A DNA stretch of 64,000 nucleotides, from NCBI GenBank assembly GCA_963707445.1, contig CAVPPW010000038.1:24684-88683 (forward strand). The letters are read 5' to 3'. This document shows, piece after piece, positions 36,315 to 48,000 of this stretch (positions are counted from its first letter, which is position 1; every line of letters starts with the position of its first letter). The notes beneath the pieces are model-generated. The model saw only the letters and a list, made by a program, of their open reading frames with translations. It was not told where the DNA came from and ran no database searches. Source of the DNA: JALORV01 sp963707445. GTDB lineage: Bacteria; Pseudomonadota; Gammaproteobacteria; Burkholderiales; Burkholderiaceae_F. The position numbers were made by a program, and so were the translations under genes.

Positions 36315-37932
36315 TGAACGGGCTGCTTGACCAGGCGGTTTGGATGTGGCGAGCGGCGTACCGGTGGCGCTGGCTCGCGCTTGGTGTAGGCGCGTTGGCG
36401 GCGGTGATCGGCGCGGCGAGTCTGCAGTTCATTCCGACACGCTACGAGGCGACGGGTCGCATTGCCGTCGATACGCAGAAGGCCCTCAAGCCGTTGCTCA
36501 CGGGATTGACCTATCAGCCGGACATCGACCAGCAGGTGCAGATGCTCGCTAGCACGCTGATCTCTCGCCCTAACGTGGAACGCCTGCTGGAGATGCCGGC
36601 GCTCGCACGGCGAGCCGACACTCGCGGCCTTCCCGCGGGACGAGCTGATCGGGCGCCTGATGCGCGACATCAAGTTCAAGCCGACGACGACGCCTAACCT
36701 GTACCAGATCGCCTACCGCGGGCCCACGCCGGAGGTCGCGGCCAAGGTGGTCGACGCGACCTTCGAGTTCTTCGGGCGCACCAGCGCTGGCAGCAAGCTG
36801 CGCAATTCACAGGATGCGGACTTCTTCCTCAAGACGCAGCTGCAAGACTACGCGGCCCGCTTGACCGAGGCCGAGAATCGGCTCGTCGCGTTCAAGGCGC
36901 GCCACTTCGGCAGCTCTGGCATGCCCGGCCAGGACTATTTCGCGCGCATCGCGCACACTCAACGAGGAGGTCGACAAGCTGCTCGTCGAGGCGAAATCGG
37001 CCGAGCAGGTGCGTAATGCTCTCCGACGCGAACTGGCCACCGCCGAGCCAGCGCTGCCGCTCGAACTGACCCCGCGGGCCGACATCACGCGCGACGGAAA
37101 TGTCGTCCGCACGCCGTCGCAGGATGCGCTGGCGCGGCTCGACGCCGAACGAAAGCGGCTCGACGACTTGCGCATGCGCTTCACGGATGCGCATCCGGAG
37201 GTGGCGGCTGCGCGGGCCACGGTGGAACGGCTCGAAGCCGAGGCGCGCAGGCTGAACGACATCGAGGCGCGCGCGCTGGCGGTCCACGGCATGGTGGGTA
37301 AGGCGGCGATCAACGAGACGTACCGGCCGCTCTACCAGCGCTTGCGCGACGAGCTGAGCGAAGCCGAGGTGCGCGCCGCGGCGCTCGCGTCTCAGCTGTC
37401 GGTCAAGCAATCGCAACTGGCGCAAATGCGCGAGCTCGCCGACCGCATGCCGCGCCTCGAGACCGAGATGGCGCAGCTCAGGCGCGAGCAGGAGATGGCC
37501 CGCAAGAATTACGAGCAGATGCTGGCGCGAAGCGAGTCGGCATCGTTGGGGGCCAAGGCCGACGTCTCGGCCGAGTTGGCGGAGTTCCGCATCGTCGAGC
37601 CGACCACCGTGTCGCGCTGGCCCGCGTTTCCCGGACCGCTGCACGGCGCTGCGGGCTTATTGTTGCTCGCTCCACTGCTGGGCCTCGCGGCCGCCGCACT
37701 CGCCGAGCGGCTGCGCCCAGCGATCCACGACGCGCGCAGCCTGCGGCTGCTCGGCGAGCGCCCGGTCTTGGGGACGGTGTCAATCTCGCACACGCCCGAG
37801 ACTCAGCGCCGGGAACGGCTTGCCGGTGCGGCCTTCGCGCTGGCCTTCGTCGTTGCGCTCGCCGCGCCGGCCTTATGGCTGGGGCAAACGGTCGTGTTCC
37901 CGATCGCGCAGCGCGCGCTCGCCGCTGCCTGA
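36314..37932 (+). CDS. GumC/EpsF-like polysaccharide chain-length determinant (frame broken twice)
   Basis: An inner-membrane protein that co-controls polymer length and export. TM1 (WLALGVGALAAVIGAASL) is followed by the Wzz domain (FIPTRYEATGRIAVDTQK). A long periplasmic coiled coil follows (ELATAEPALP to RLEAEARRLNDIEA), then TM2/TM3 near the C-terminus. The frame breaks near 36615 and 36960. The length is two over a multiple of three, so two one-base insertions restore ~538 residues. It is followed by the tyrosine kinase that normally pairs with it. Confidence 0.85.
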
Positions 37933-37946
37933 AGCCGGCAACGCCC

Positions 37947-38813
37947 ATGAAGCTGATCCAAGAAGCGGCGCAACGACTCGAACAGCTGAGCCGGCCCGGA
38001 GCCCGGATGCCCCGGCTCCCAGATGCACCGCCTGGGGATCCGGGCCCGGACGCGGCGGGACGCGACGCGGACGACGATACCCCGCGGCGCTCGGTGGTGC
38101 TCGACCTGGAGCGGTTGCAGGCGGAGGGTGTGCTCGTTGTGCCGAGCACGCGATCGACCCAGGCCGAGCAATTCCGCCGCATGAAGCTGCCGCTGCTGGC
38201 CAACATTCGGACGCCGCAGGCGTCGTCACAGCGGCTGTCTCTAATCATGGTGACAAGCGCGCTTCCCGGCGAAGGAAAGACGTATTGCTCGACCAACCTC
38301 GCGCTAAGCCTGGCCGCCGAGATCGACCAGCGGGTGCTGCTGGTCGACGCCGACGTTGTGCATCCTCAGCTGGCGTCACGGCTCGGCGTCGAGGCCGGAG
38401 CCGGGCTGCTCGATCTGCTGCAGCGGCCCTCGCTGCAGTTGGGCGAGGTCGCGCTCGGCACCAATGTCGACAACCTGGCGCTGTTGCCGGCCGGCGCCCC
38501 GGACGCACGAACCACCGAGCGGCTGGCAGGCGCGGCGATGCAGCGCTTGCTGCAGCGACTGGCCACGGGGCCGCAGCGCATCGTCGTCTTCGATGCGCCG
38601 CCGCTACTGGCCACCAACGAGGCGGTCGTGCTGGCCGGACAGGTTGGGCAGGTGCTGCTCGTCGTCGAGGCGTCGCGCACGCCCGCAGCAGCCGTCCGGC
38701 GCGCTTTCGACACCCTGGCCGAGCGCCCGATCGTGATGTCGGTGCTGAACAAGACGCGCGCGCCGCGGCCTGCTGCGAGCATGGGCTACTACAACTTCGA
38801 GACCGCTGAGTGA
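37947..38813 (+). CDS. XrtA/BY-type tyrosine autokinase (CpsD-like)
   Basis: A 288-residue bacterial tyrosine kinase ATPase domain. Walker A is SALPGEGKT, Walker A' is VLLVDADVVHPQ and Walker B is IVVFDAPP. An N-terminal segment carries the EQFRRMKLPLL recognition helix. The C-terminal tyrosine cluster is minimal (MGYYNFETAE). It resembles the stand-alone kinases found with PEP-CTERM/exosortase EPS loci. Its phosphorylation state would regulate the adjacent chain-length protein. It overlaps the next gene by 4 bp. Confidence 0.87.
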   Translation: MKLIQEAAQRLEQLSRPGARMPRLPDAPPGDPGPDAAGRDADDDTPRRSVVLDLERLQAEGVLVVPSTRSTQAEQFRRMKLPLLANIRTPQASSQRLSLIMVTSALPGEGKTYCSTNLALSLAAEIDQRVLLVDADVVHPQLASRLGVEAGAGLLDLLQRPSLQLGEVALGTNVDNLALLPAGAPDARTTERLAGAAMQRLLQRLATGPQRIVVFDAPPLLATNEAVVLAGQVGQVLLVVEASRTPAAAVRRAFDTLAERPIVMSVLNKTRAPRPAASMGYYNFETAE

Positions 38814-39988
38814 ACCAACGATCCAGTCCGTTGATGGAGACGGCGTCTCTCGATCTTCGCGCCGCGCCGGGCGGCGACTGGTCCGCTGCCACGAACGTCC
38901 ATGCGTTGCCTTCGCCGCAGCCGCGGCAGCGCGCGCGATCCACAGCGCGCGTCGTCGACGAGGAAGTGGTGTCGGGCCCCGAATTCCGACGTGAACTGGA
39001 GCGCGAGAAGCGCCGAGCCGAAAGGTCTCAGCGCGCGCTCTCGCTCACGGTATTGCGTGTCCCGTCCGAGGATGACGCCGGCGGCCTGGTCGCCGAGTTG
39101 CTGGCCATCAAGCGCGAGACCGACCTCGTCGGATGGCTCGACGCGGCAACCTTGGCGGTGCTGTGCGTCGACACAAATGCGCAGGGTCGCGAAGGCTTCC
39201 TGCGCAAGGTCACCAAGTTGACGGCGGGGCGCGGCGTGGCCATGGATGCGGCGACTTTCCCGGAGGCGCTGTTCGAAAGCCTCGCGCGCGGCTGCGCGGC
39301 CGATGTCGATGCGCAGGCCGAGCGGCTGATCGCCGGCGAGGCCGAAAGCGCCGGCTATGCGGGCAAGCGCACATTCGACTGCTTGTTCGCCGCGCTGGCG
39401 CTTTTGGTGCTGGCGCCGCTGCTGCTGTTGGTCGCGCTCGCCATCGCCCTCGAGTCACCGGGACCGGTGATCTATCGGCAGAAGCGGCTCGGACGGGGTG
39501 GAGTGCCGTTCACCTTCTACAAATTCCGCTCGATGTGGAGCGACGTCGACGACCGCATACACCGCGACTTCGTGCTCGGCCTGATCCGCGATGGCGACGC
39601 GCAGCCTGCGCCACCGGGAAGCCGCGCCAACCCCTACAAACTCAGCGGCGACGCGCGCATCACGCGCGTCGGGCGCTTCATTCGCAAGACCAGCATCGAC
39701 GAGCTGCCGCAGTTGTTCAACGTGCTGCGCGGCGACATGAGCCTGGTGGGCCCTCGGCCGCCACTGCCCTACGAGGCGGCGAACTACGAGCCCTGGCACC
39801 TGCGCCGCATCCTCGGCATCCAGCCGGGGCTCACGGGGCTGTGGCAAGTCGAGGGGCGAAGTCGCGTCGGCTTCAACGAGATGGTGCGCATGGACCTGCG
39901 CTACCTGCGCAAGTGTTCCTTCGGCCTGGACCTGCGCATCCTCGTGCGCACGGTGCGTGTCGTGCTGATGTGCGACGGCGCGCGCTGA
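38810..39988 (+). CDS. Priming sugar-phosphate transferase with degenerate GGDEF-like N-terminus
   Basis: The 392-residue protein ends in a bacterial sugar transferase domain (PF02397). One membrane helix (LALLVLAPLLLLVALAIAL) leads into GPVIYRQKRLGRGGVPFTFYK, then TSIDELPQLFNVLRGDMSLV and PRPP. It transfers a sugar-1-phosphate to undecaprenyl phosphate. Residues ~55-165 look like a decayed GGDEF domain: LEREKRRAERSQRALSLTVL and DLVGWLDAATLAVLCVDTN, with LDAAT where GGDEF would be. The GTG start overlaps the upstream stop (GTGA). Confidence 0.85.
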   Translation: MNQRSSPLMETASLDLRAAPGGDWSAATNVHALPSPQPRQRARSTARVVDEEVVSGPEFRRELEREKRRAERSQRALSLTVLRVPSEDDAGGLVAELLAIKRETDLVGWLDAATLAVLCVDTNAQGREGFLRKVTKLTAGRGVAMDAATFPEALFESLARGCAADVDAQAERLIAGEAESAGYAGKRTFDCLFAALALLVLAPLLLLVALAIALESPGPVIYRQKRLGRGGVPFTFYKFRSMWSDVDDRIHRDFVLGLIRDGDAQPAPPGSRANPYKLSGDARITRVGRFIRKTSIDELPQLFNVLRGDMSLVGPRPPLPYEAANYEPWHLRRILGIQPGLTGLWQVEGRSRVGFNEMVRMDLRYLRKCSFGLDLRILVRTVRVVLMCDGAR

Positions 39989-40010
39989 TCCCGAAGGGAG
40001 AAGGAACACG

Positions 40011-40991
40011 ATGGACCTCGACGGCAAGACGATCCTGATCACCGGCGGCGCCGGGATGATTGGGTCCGCGACGGTGGACCTGCTATTGCGGGACCATCCG
40101 CGGACGCGGATCGTGATCCTGGATGACCTGTCGCGCGGCACGACGGCAAACATCGAGAGCGCGCTCAAACACCCCAGGGTCCGCTTCGTGCTCGGGGACA
40201 TCTCCGATGCGGCGACCGTCGCGAGCGCATGCCGGAACGTCGACGCGGTGATCCATCTGGCGGCGCAGCGCATCACCGCGTGCGCCGCCGATCCCCGGCG
40301 CGCGATGGAGGTGATGTGCGACGGCAGCTTCAACGTCGTCGACGCTGCACGCCAGGCTGGCGTGCGCAAGATCGTCGCCGCGTCGTCGGCCTCGATCTAT
40401 GGCTTGGCTGATGTTTTCCCGACCCCCGAGGACCATCACCCGTACAACAACCAAACCTGGTACGGCGCCAGCAAGGTGATGCTCGAAGGGCTCCTGCGCT
40501 CGTACCACGCGATGTACGGCCTGCCGTATGTCGCATTGCGCTACTTCAATGTGTACGGGCCGCGCATGGACACGCACGGCAAGTACACGGAGGTGCTGGT
40601 GCGCTGGATCGACCGCATTGCCCAGGGCCAGCCGCCGCTGATCCTCGGCGACGGCCATCAGACGATGGACTTCGTCTACATCGACGATGTCGCGAAGGCC
40701 AACGTGCTGGCGCTGCAGTCGGACTGCGACGACGACGTGATCAACGTCGCGAGCGGTCGCGAGACCTCGCTGCGCGAGCTGGCGGCGGCGCTGCTGAAGG
40801 TGATGGGCGCCACGCACCTGGTGCCCGAATACGGCCCGGAACGCAGCGTCAATCCGGTGCTGCGCCGCCTGGCTTCGACGCGCAAGGCGCAGTCGCTGCT
40901 GGGCTTCCGCGCCGAGGTCGGCCTCGAGCAGGGGCTCGATCGCCTCGTGCGCTGGTGGCAGAAAAACCGGCCTCTGGAGGTCACGGCATGA
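40011..40991 (+). CDS. NAD-dependent epimerase/dehydratase (extended SDR)
   Basis: The 326-residue protein has the nucleotide-binding motif ITGGAGMIGSATVDLL, the catalytic Ser/Tyr/Lys set (ASSASIYG; WYGASK) and the sugar-nucleotide region RYFNVYGPRMDTHGKY. It is most like UDP-glucose/UDP-GlcNAc 4-epimerases. The exact substrate cannot be told by eye. It lies 22 bp after the priming transferase, with a gaaggagaagg ribosome site, and overlaps the next gene (ATGA). Confidence 0.86.
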   Translation: MDLDGKTILITGGAGMIGSATVDLLLRDHPRTRIVILDDLSRGTTANIESALKHPRVRFVLGDISDAATVASACRNVDAVIHLAAQRITACAADPRRAMEVMCDGSFNVVDAARQAGVRKIVAASSASIYGLADVFPTPEDHHPYNNQTWYGASKVMLEGLLRSYHAMYGLPYVALRYFNVYGPRMDTHGKYTEVLVRWIDRIAQGQPPLILGDGHQTMDFVYIDDVAKANVLALQSDCDDDVINVASGRETSLRELAAALLKVMGATHLVPEYGPERSVNPVLRRLASTRKAQSLLGFRAEVGLEQGLDRLVRWWQKNRPLEVTA

Positions 40992-42097
40992 ACGTCTTCG
41001 TCGCGCGGCTTCGTCGCGCCTGGGCCGGCGCGCCGCGATCGGGCTCGCGCTCGCCATGGCGATTGCAGGTCGCTGCAGCTTCGTTCGCCCTGCTGCTCGC
41101 GGCTTGCGGCGGCGCCGACGAGAAGGCCGCCGAAGCCAATCCGGCGCGCTCGGCAGCCGCCACCGCCCCGACCGAAGCGCGCAACGGCAAGCGCCGACGC
41201 GGCGAGGTGGCGCGGCGGCGCCCACGCCCGTACGAGCGCATCGGCATCACCGCGCTCGCGGCCTCGGCCGACGACATCGCCAGCGCGAGCGCGGACGGGC
41301 GGGTCAGCGTGCTCGACGCGACGACACTCGGCGAGAGCCGCGTGCTGAAGCAGACGCCGGGCGTGATCGCCGGCCTGATCTTCAGCGGCGGCGGCCGCTA
41401 CCTGATCGGCGTCGGACGTGACAGCGTGGCCCAGGTGTGGGACGTGCAGACCGGCGAGCGGCGCTACCAGTTGCACGGCCACGAGCACCCGCTGCGTTGC
41501 GTCGCCGCGAGCGACGACGGATCGGTCGTCGCCACCTGCGGCGAAGACACGCGCGTGCTGCTCTGGGATGGCGCAACCGGCAAGCTGCGCCGGGTGCTGT
41601 CGGGGCACAGCGACTTCGTCAACGCCGCGAGCGTAACCGCCGATGGCCGCCTGCTCGCGACCGGCGGTGCCGACGCGCGCGTGCTGCTCTGGGACGCGAC
41701 GGCAGGCCAGTTGCGCCGGACGCTGCTCGGCCATGCCGACGAACTGGCCGCGCTTGCGTTCAGCGGCGACGGCCGCGTCCTGGCCAGTGCCGGCCTGGAC
41801 GGCAAGGTGCTCCTCTGGGACGTGGCGAGCGGACGCCAGCTGCAGGCGCTGGCGGCGCAGGGCACGCCCCCGGTGCGCAGCCTCGCGTTCAACCGCAGCG
41901 GCTCGCTGCTCGCCGGCGGCGCCGTGGACGGCAAGGTATGGGTCTGGAACACCGAGAGTTTCGGCGCACCGCTGCAGCTCTCCGGTCCCGGCAGCGGCCT
42001 CACCAGCGTGGTGTTCGACCCGAAGAACAACAACCGGCTGATCATGGGCGACCAGGAAGGCCGCATCGCATCCGTGATCGTGCCGCCAAGACCATGA
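40988..42097 (+). CDS. WD40-repeat lipoprotein within the EPS operon
   Basis: The 369-residue precursor has a long basic N-terminus and a lipobox (ASFALLLAACGG), so it is probably membrane-anchored and periplasm-facing. Residues ~85-365 form about six to seven WD40 blades with clear GH..x..LWD spacing. Examples are LHGHEHPLRCVAASDDGSVV, LSGHSDFVNAASVTADGRLL and LLGHADELAALAFSGDGRVL. Blades usually end LLWD or VWD. A WD40 lipoprotein is unusual in a polysaccharide operon; it may scaffold the export machinery. It overlaps the next gene by 4 bp (ATGA). Confidence 0.83.
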   Translation: MNVFVARLRRAWAGAPRSGSRSPWRLQVAAASFALLLAACGGADEKAAEANPARSAAATAPTEARNGKRRRGEVARRRPRPYERIGITALAASADDIASASADGRVSVLDATTLGESRVLKQTPGVIAGLIFSGGGRYLIGVGRDSVAQVWDVQTGERRYQLHGHEHPLRCVAASDDGSVVATCGEDTRVLLWDGATGKLRRVLSGHSDFVNAASVTADGRLLATGGADARVLLWDATAGQLRRTLLGHADELAALAFSGDGRVLASAGLDGKVLLWDVASGRQLQALAAQGTPPVRSLAFNRSGSLLAGGAVDGKVWVWNTESFGAPLQLSGPGSGLTSVVFDPKNNNRLIMGDQEGRIASVIVPPRP

Positions 42098-45000
42098 AGC
42101 GGGCAGTGAACGCCTGTCGCGCCGGCTCGCGCGCCGCGAGCCTGAGGCTGGTCTTTGTCCTGATCGCGTGGGCGCTCGCGCTGATGGCGCCGCCGGCTCG
42201 CGCCGCCGATCCGGCGCAGGGACCGGGCGGACCGATCCTGGTCGTCACGTCGGGCCCGTCGACCTTCGGCACCTACTACGCCGAGATCCTGCGCACCGAG
42301 GGCTTCAACGCGTTCGCAGGTCGCCGACATCGGCGACGGTGACGCCGACGACGCTGGCCGGCTACGACGTCGTGATCCTCGGCGAAGATGCCGCTGACCG
42401 CGCGCCCAGGTCACGATGCTCAGCGACTGGGTGACCGGCGGCGGCAACCTGATCGCGATGCGCCCCGACACGCAGCTCGCCGGCCTGCTCGGCCTCACCG
42501 CCGGCGGGCACCACGCTGGCCGAACGGCTACCTGCTGGTCGACACGACGACGCGCGCCCGGCACCGGCATCGTCGGCCAGACGATGCAGTTCCACGGCAC
42601 CGCCGACCGCTACACGCTGAACGGCGCCGACCGCGGTCGCGACGCTCTACTCGAACGCGACCACCGCGACCGCGCAACCCGGCGGTGACGCTGCGCAGCG
42701 TCGGCACCAGCGGCGGCCAGGCCGCGGCCTTCACCTACGACCTCGCCCGCTCGGTCGTCTACACGCGCCAGGGCAACCCGGCCTGGGCGGCGCAGGAGCG
42801 CGACGGCTTCGCGCCGATCCGCTCCGACGACCTGTTCTACGGCGCCGAAAGCCGGCGACGTCGCAGCCGGACTGGGTCGACCTGAACAAGGTCGCGATCC
42901 CGCAGGCCGACGAGCAGCAGCGCCTGCTCGCCAACCTGATCCTCGCAGATGAACGCAGACCGCAAGCCGCTGCCGCGCTTCTGGTACTTCCCGCGCGGCA
43001 AGAAGGCCGTCGTCGTCATGACCGGCGACGACCACGGCAACGGCGGCACCGCCGGCCGCTTCGACCAGTTCAAGGCGCGCGAGCCCGGCCGGCTGCTCGG
43101 TCGCGAACTGGGAGTGCGTGCGCGGCACGTCCTACATCTATCCGTCGACCCCGCTGACCGACGCGCAGGCCGCGCGTACACGGCCGACGGGCTTCGAGGT
43201 CGGCCTGCACGTCAACACCGACTGCGCCGACTTCACCGCCGGCGTCGCTCGCAGGGCACTCTACGACCAGCAGCTGCCGGAGTTCGCGGCGCAGTTCCCG
43301 AGCGTGCCGGCGCCGCTGCGCACGCAGCGCGCACCACTGCATCGTCTGGAGCGACTGGGCACGCGGCGCCCAGGTGCAGCTGACCAACGGCATCCGCCTC
43401 GACACCAACTACTACTACTGGCCGCCGAGCTGGGTTGCACGACGCGCCCGGGCATGTTCACCGGCTCGGGCATGCCGATGCGCTTCGCCGAACCTCGGAC
43501 GGCACGCTGATCGACGTCTACCAGGCGGCCACGCAGATGACCGACGAGTCCGGCCAGACCTACCCGTACACGATCGACACGCTGCTCGACCGCGCGCTCG
43601 GCGCCGAGGGCTACTACGGCGCCTTCACCGCCAACGTGCACACCGACAGCGCGCAGTCCGACCGGTCGCCGACGCGATCGTCGCGTCGGCGCAGCGCGCG
43701 CGGCGTGCCGCGTCGTCTCGGCCAAGCAGATGCTGACCTGGCTCGACGGCCGCAACGCGTCGATCGTTCGGCGCGATCGCGTTGGAACGGCGGCACGCTG
43801 AGCTTCACGGTGACGCAGGATGCGTCGGCGAACGGCCTGCAGGCCATGCTGCCCGCTGCGCTCCGGCAACGCGCTGCTGCTCGGGCTGACGCGCGAGGGC
43901 GCGACGGTTTCGTACACGGTCAACACGGTCAAGGGCGTCGACTACGCGTTCTTCGCCGCCGAGAGCGGCAGCTATGCGGCCACCTACGGCGTCGATTCGA
44001 CCGCGCCGGTCGTCGTGTCGCACGACGCCGGCGCCCGGGTCCAGCGGCGTCGCTGTCGGCGCTGCCGTCATCGCGACGCTTCAACGAAGCGCTCGATGGC
44101 GTCGAGCGTCGACTGCGATCGACCTTCGTGCTGCGCGACGCGGCCAACGCGCTCGTGAGCGCAAGCGTCAGCTATGACAGCGCGAGCCGCACCGCGACCC
44201 TGAGGCCGGCGGCTGCGCTGGCCGGACTCGACCACCTACACCGCCACGCGTGCGCGGCGGGACGACCGATCCGCGCGTCAAGGACGTGGCCGGCAACGCC
44301 CTCGCGGCCAACGTTACGTGGACGCTTCACGACCGCCGCGGCGCCGCCGCCGCCGAGCTGCCCGTGCAGCGCCTGGAGCGCGTCGGCGACGCCGACGCAC
44401 GCCGCAGCAGTCGGACCCGAACGCCGGTCGAGCTCGGCGTCAAGTTCACGACCGACATCAACGGCTTCATCACCGGCATCCGCTTCTACAAGGGCGACCG
44501 GCAACACCGGCACGCACGTCGGCAACCTGTGGAGCAGCGGCGGCACGCTGCTGGCGACGCGCCACCTTCACCGACGAGACGGCGTCGGGCTGGCAGCAGG
44601 TGAACTTCGCGACGCCCGGTCGCCGGTCACCGCCAACACGGTCTACGTGGCCTCCTACTTCGCACCCAACGGCAACTACGCGGCCGACACCAACTTCTTC
44701 GCCAGCGCCGGCGTCGACAACGGCCCGGTGCACCTGCTGCAGCGACGGCGTCGAGCGGCGGCAACGGCGTCTACGCCTACGGCACGGCGAGCGGCTTCCC
44801 GACGTCGACCTTCAGCGCGACGCAACTACTGGGTCGACGTCGTGTTCACGACCTCCGGCGGCGCGGGTCCGGACACCACGCCGCCGACCGTGAGCGCGAA
44901 CGACGCCGGCCACCGGCGCGACCGGCGTGGCGGTCGAACAGCGTCGGTGACGGCGACTTCAGCGAGGCGATGGACGCGGCGACGATCGACGTCGTCCACG

Positions 45001-48000
45001 TTCGAGCTGCGCGATGCGGCCAACGCGCTCGTCCCAGCGAGCGTCAGCTACAACGCCGCGACACGCACCGCGACGCTGACGCCGACCGCGGCGCTGGCCG
45101 CCGTCGCCACCTACACCGCGACGGTGCGCGGCGGCGGCGACCGATCCGCGCATCAAGGACGTGGCCGGCAACGCGCTCGCGGCCAACGCCGCCTGGTCGT
45201 TCACCACCGCCGCGGCGCCGGCACCGAGCTGCCCGTGCAGCGCCTGGAGCGCGTCGACGACGCCGACCACGCCGCAGGATTCGGACCCGAACGCGGTCGA
45301 GCTCGGCGTCAAGTTCCGACCGACGTCGACGGCTTCATCACCGGCGTCCGCTTCTACAAGGGCGACGGGCAACACCGGCACCCATGTCGGCAACCTTTGG
45401 ACGCGCCGGCGGCGCGCTGCTCGCGCGCGGCCACCTTCAGCGGCGAGACGGCCTCGGGCTGGCAGCAGGTGAACTTCGCGAGCCCGGTCCCGGTCACCGC
45501 GAACACGATCTACGTCGCGTCGTACTACGCACCGAACGGCAGCTACGCGGCCGACCACAACTTCTTCGCCACGAGCGGCGTCGAGCAACGGCCCGGTCAA
45601 CCTGCTGCAGCAACGGCGCCGCCGGCGGCAACGGCGTCTACCGCTACTCGAGCACGACGACGTTCCCGTCCTCGACCTTCAACGCGACGCAACTACTGGG
45701 TCGACGTCGTCTTCAGCACCACCGGCACCGGCCCGACACGACGCCGCCGACGGTGACGGCGACGTCGCCGGCGGCCGGCGCGACCGGCGTGGCGACGAGC
45801 TCGACGGTCACCGCGACGTTCAGCGAGGCGATCGATCCGGCGACGGTCGACGCGTCGCACCTTCGAGCTGCGCGACGCGGCCAACGTGCTCGGTCGCGGC
45901 GCAACGTCAGCTACGACGCGCCGACGCGGACCGCCACGCTCACGCCCAGCGCAGCGCTGGCGGCCGCGACGACCTACACGGCGACGGTGCAGCGGCGGCG
46001 CGACCGATCCGCGCGTCAAGGACCTGGCCGGCAACGCGCTGGCGGCCAACGTCGCCTGGTCCTTCACGACCGGCGCCGGCGGGCGCATGCGCCACACCGC
46101 CGAATCCGATCGTCGCCGAGAACTGCCTGCCCGGCAACCCGGCGAGCGAGTGGGACGTCACCGGCGCCGGCGACCCGAGCATCCAGGGCTTCGCCACCGA
46201 CATCAGCGTCAACCAGCGGCGAGACGGTCTCGCTTCAAGGTCGACACCGACCGCGACGCGCCTACCGCCTCGACATCTACCGGATGGGCTACTACGGCGG
46301 CAACGGCGCCCGCAAGGTCGCCACCGTCCAGCCGTCGGCGACGCTGCCGCAGACCCAGCCGGCCTGCCTGACCGACGCCGACGACCGGCCTCGATCGACT
46401 GCGGCAACTGGGCGCGTCTCGGCGTCCTGGGCCGTGCCCGCCGACGCGCGTCTCGGGCATCTACTTCGCCAAGCTCGTCCGCGACGGACACCGGCGGCGC
46501 GAGCCACATCGTCTTCGTCGTCCGCGACGACGCCGGGCACGTCCGACCTGCTGTTCCAGACCTCCGACACCACCTGGCAGGCCTACAACAGCTACGGCGG
46601 CAACAGCCTCTACACGGCGGCCCGGCCGACGCCGGCCGCGCCTACAAGGTCAGCTACAACCGCCCGTTCACCACCCGCGGCGTCGACGCCGGCAGGACTG
46701 GCTCTTCAACGCCGAGTACCCGATGGTCCGCTGGCTCGAAGCGCAACGGCTACGACGTCAGCTACTTCACCGGCGTCGACACCGACCGCCGCGGCAGCGC
46801 TGCTCCTGAACCACAAGGTCTTCCTGTCGGTCGGCCACGACGAGTACTGGTCCGGCGCGCAGCGCGCCAACGTCGAGGCGGCCCGCGACGCCGGCGTCCA
46901 CCTCGCCTTCTTCAGCGGCAACGAGGTCTTCTGGAAGACGCGCTGGGAGACCAGCATCGACGGCTCGGGCACGCCGTACCGCACGCTCGTCTCCTACAAG
47001 GAGACCCACGCCGACGCCAAGATCGACCCGCTCGCCGACGCTGGACCGGCACCTGGCGCGACCCGCGCTTCAGCCCGCCCGCCGACGGCGGCCGGCCCGA
47101 GAACGCGCTGACCGGCACGATCTTCACGGTCAACGCGCGGCGACCGACGCCGATCGACGGTCCCGGCGGCCGACGGCAAGCTGCGCTTCTGGCGCAACAC
47201 CGAGCGTCGCCGACCTCGGCGCCGGCGCAGACGGCGACGCTCGCCGACCGGCACGCTCGGCTACGAGTGGGACGAGGACCTCGACAACGGCTTCCGCCCG
47301 CCGGGCCTGATCGCGCCTGTCGACCACGACCGTGAACGTGCCGCGGCGCATCCTGCAGGACTACGGCTCGACCTACGGCACCGGGCACCGCGACCCACCA
47401 CCTGACGCTCTACCGGCACGCCGAGCGGCGCGCTCGTCTTCGGCGCCGGCACGGTCCAGTGGTCGTGGGGCCTCGACGGCAACCACGACCGCGGCGGCGC
47501 GACGCCCGACGCGCGCATGCAGCAGGCGACGGTCAACCTGTTCGCCGACATGGGCGTGCAGCCCGGCGACGCTGCAGGCCGGGCCTGGTCGCCGGCGACG
47601 CGCCTCGACCGACACGCACGCGCGCCGACCTCGACGATCACCTCGCCGGCGGCCGGCGCGACCGTCGCCGGCCGGCAGCGCCGGTCACGATCACCGGCAC
47701 CGCGACCGACGCCGGCGGCGGCGTCGTCGGCGGCGTCGAGGTCTCGGTCGACGGCGGCGCGACCTGGCACCCGGCCGACGGGCCGCGCGAGCTGGACGCT
47801 ACTCCTGGACGCCGCACGGCGACCGGCACCGTGACGCATCCGGAGCCGCGCGGTCGACGACAGCGGCAACCTGGAAACGCCGGGCGCGGGCATTACCGTC
47901 ACGGCCGGCAGCGGCCCGCCGCCCCCGCCCGACACCACCGCACCGACCGTCAGCGCGGTGTCGCCGGCGAACAACGCGACTGGCGTCGCACGCACCGTCA

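Noticed and set aside
44000..46080. CRISPR or satellite-type repeat in the giant gene
   Set aside because: The repeats translate into Big_5 and DUF4082 domains and so reflect protein domain duplication.
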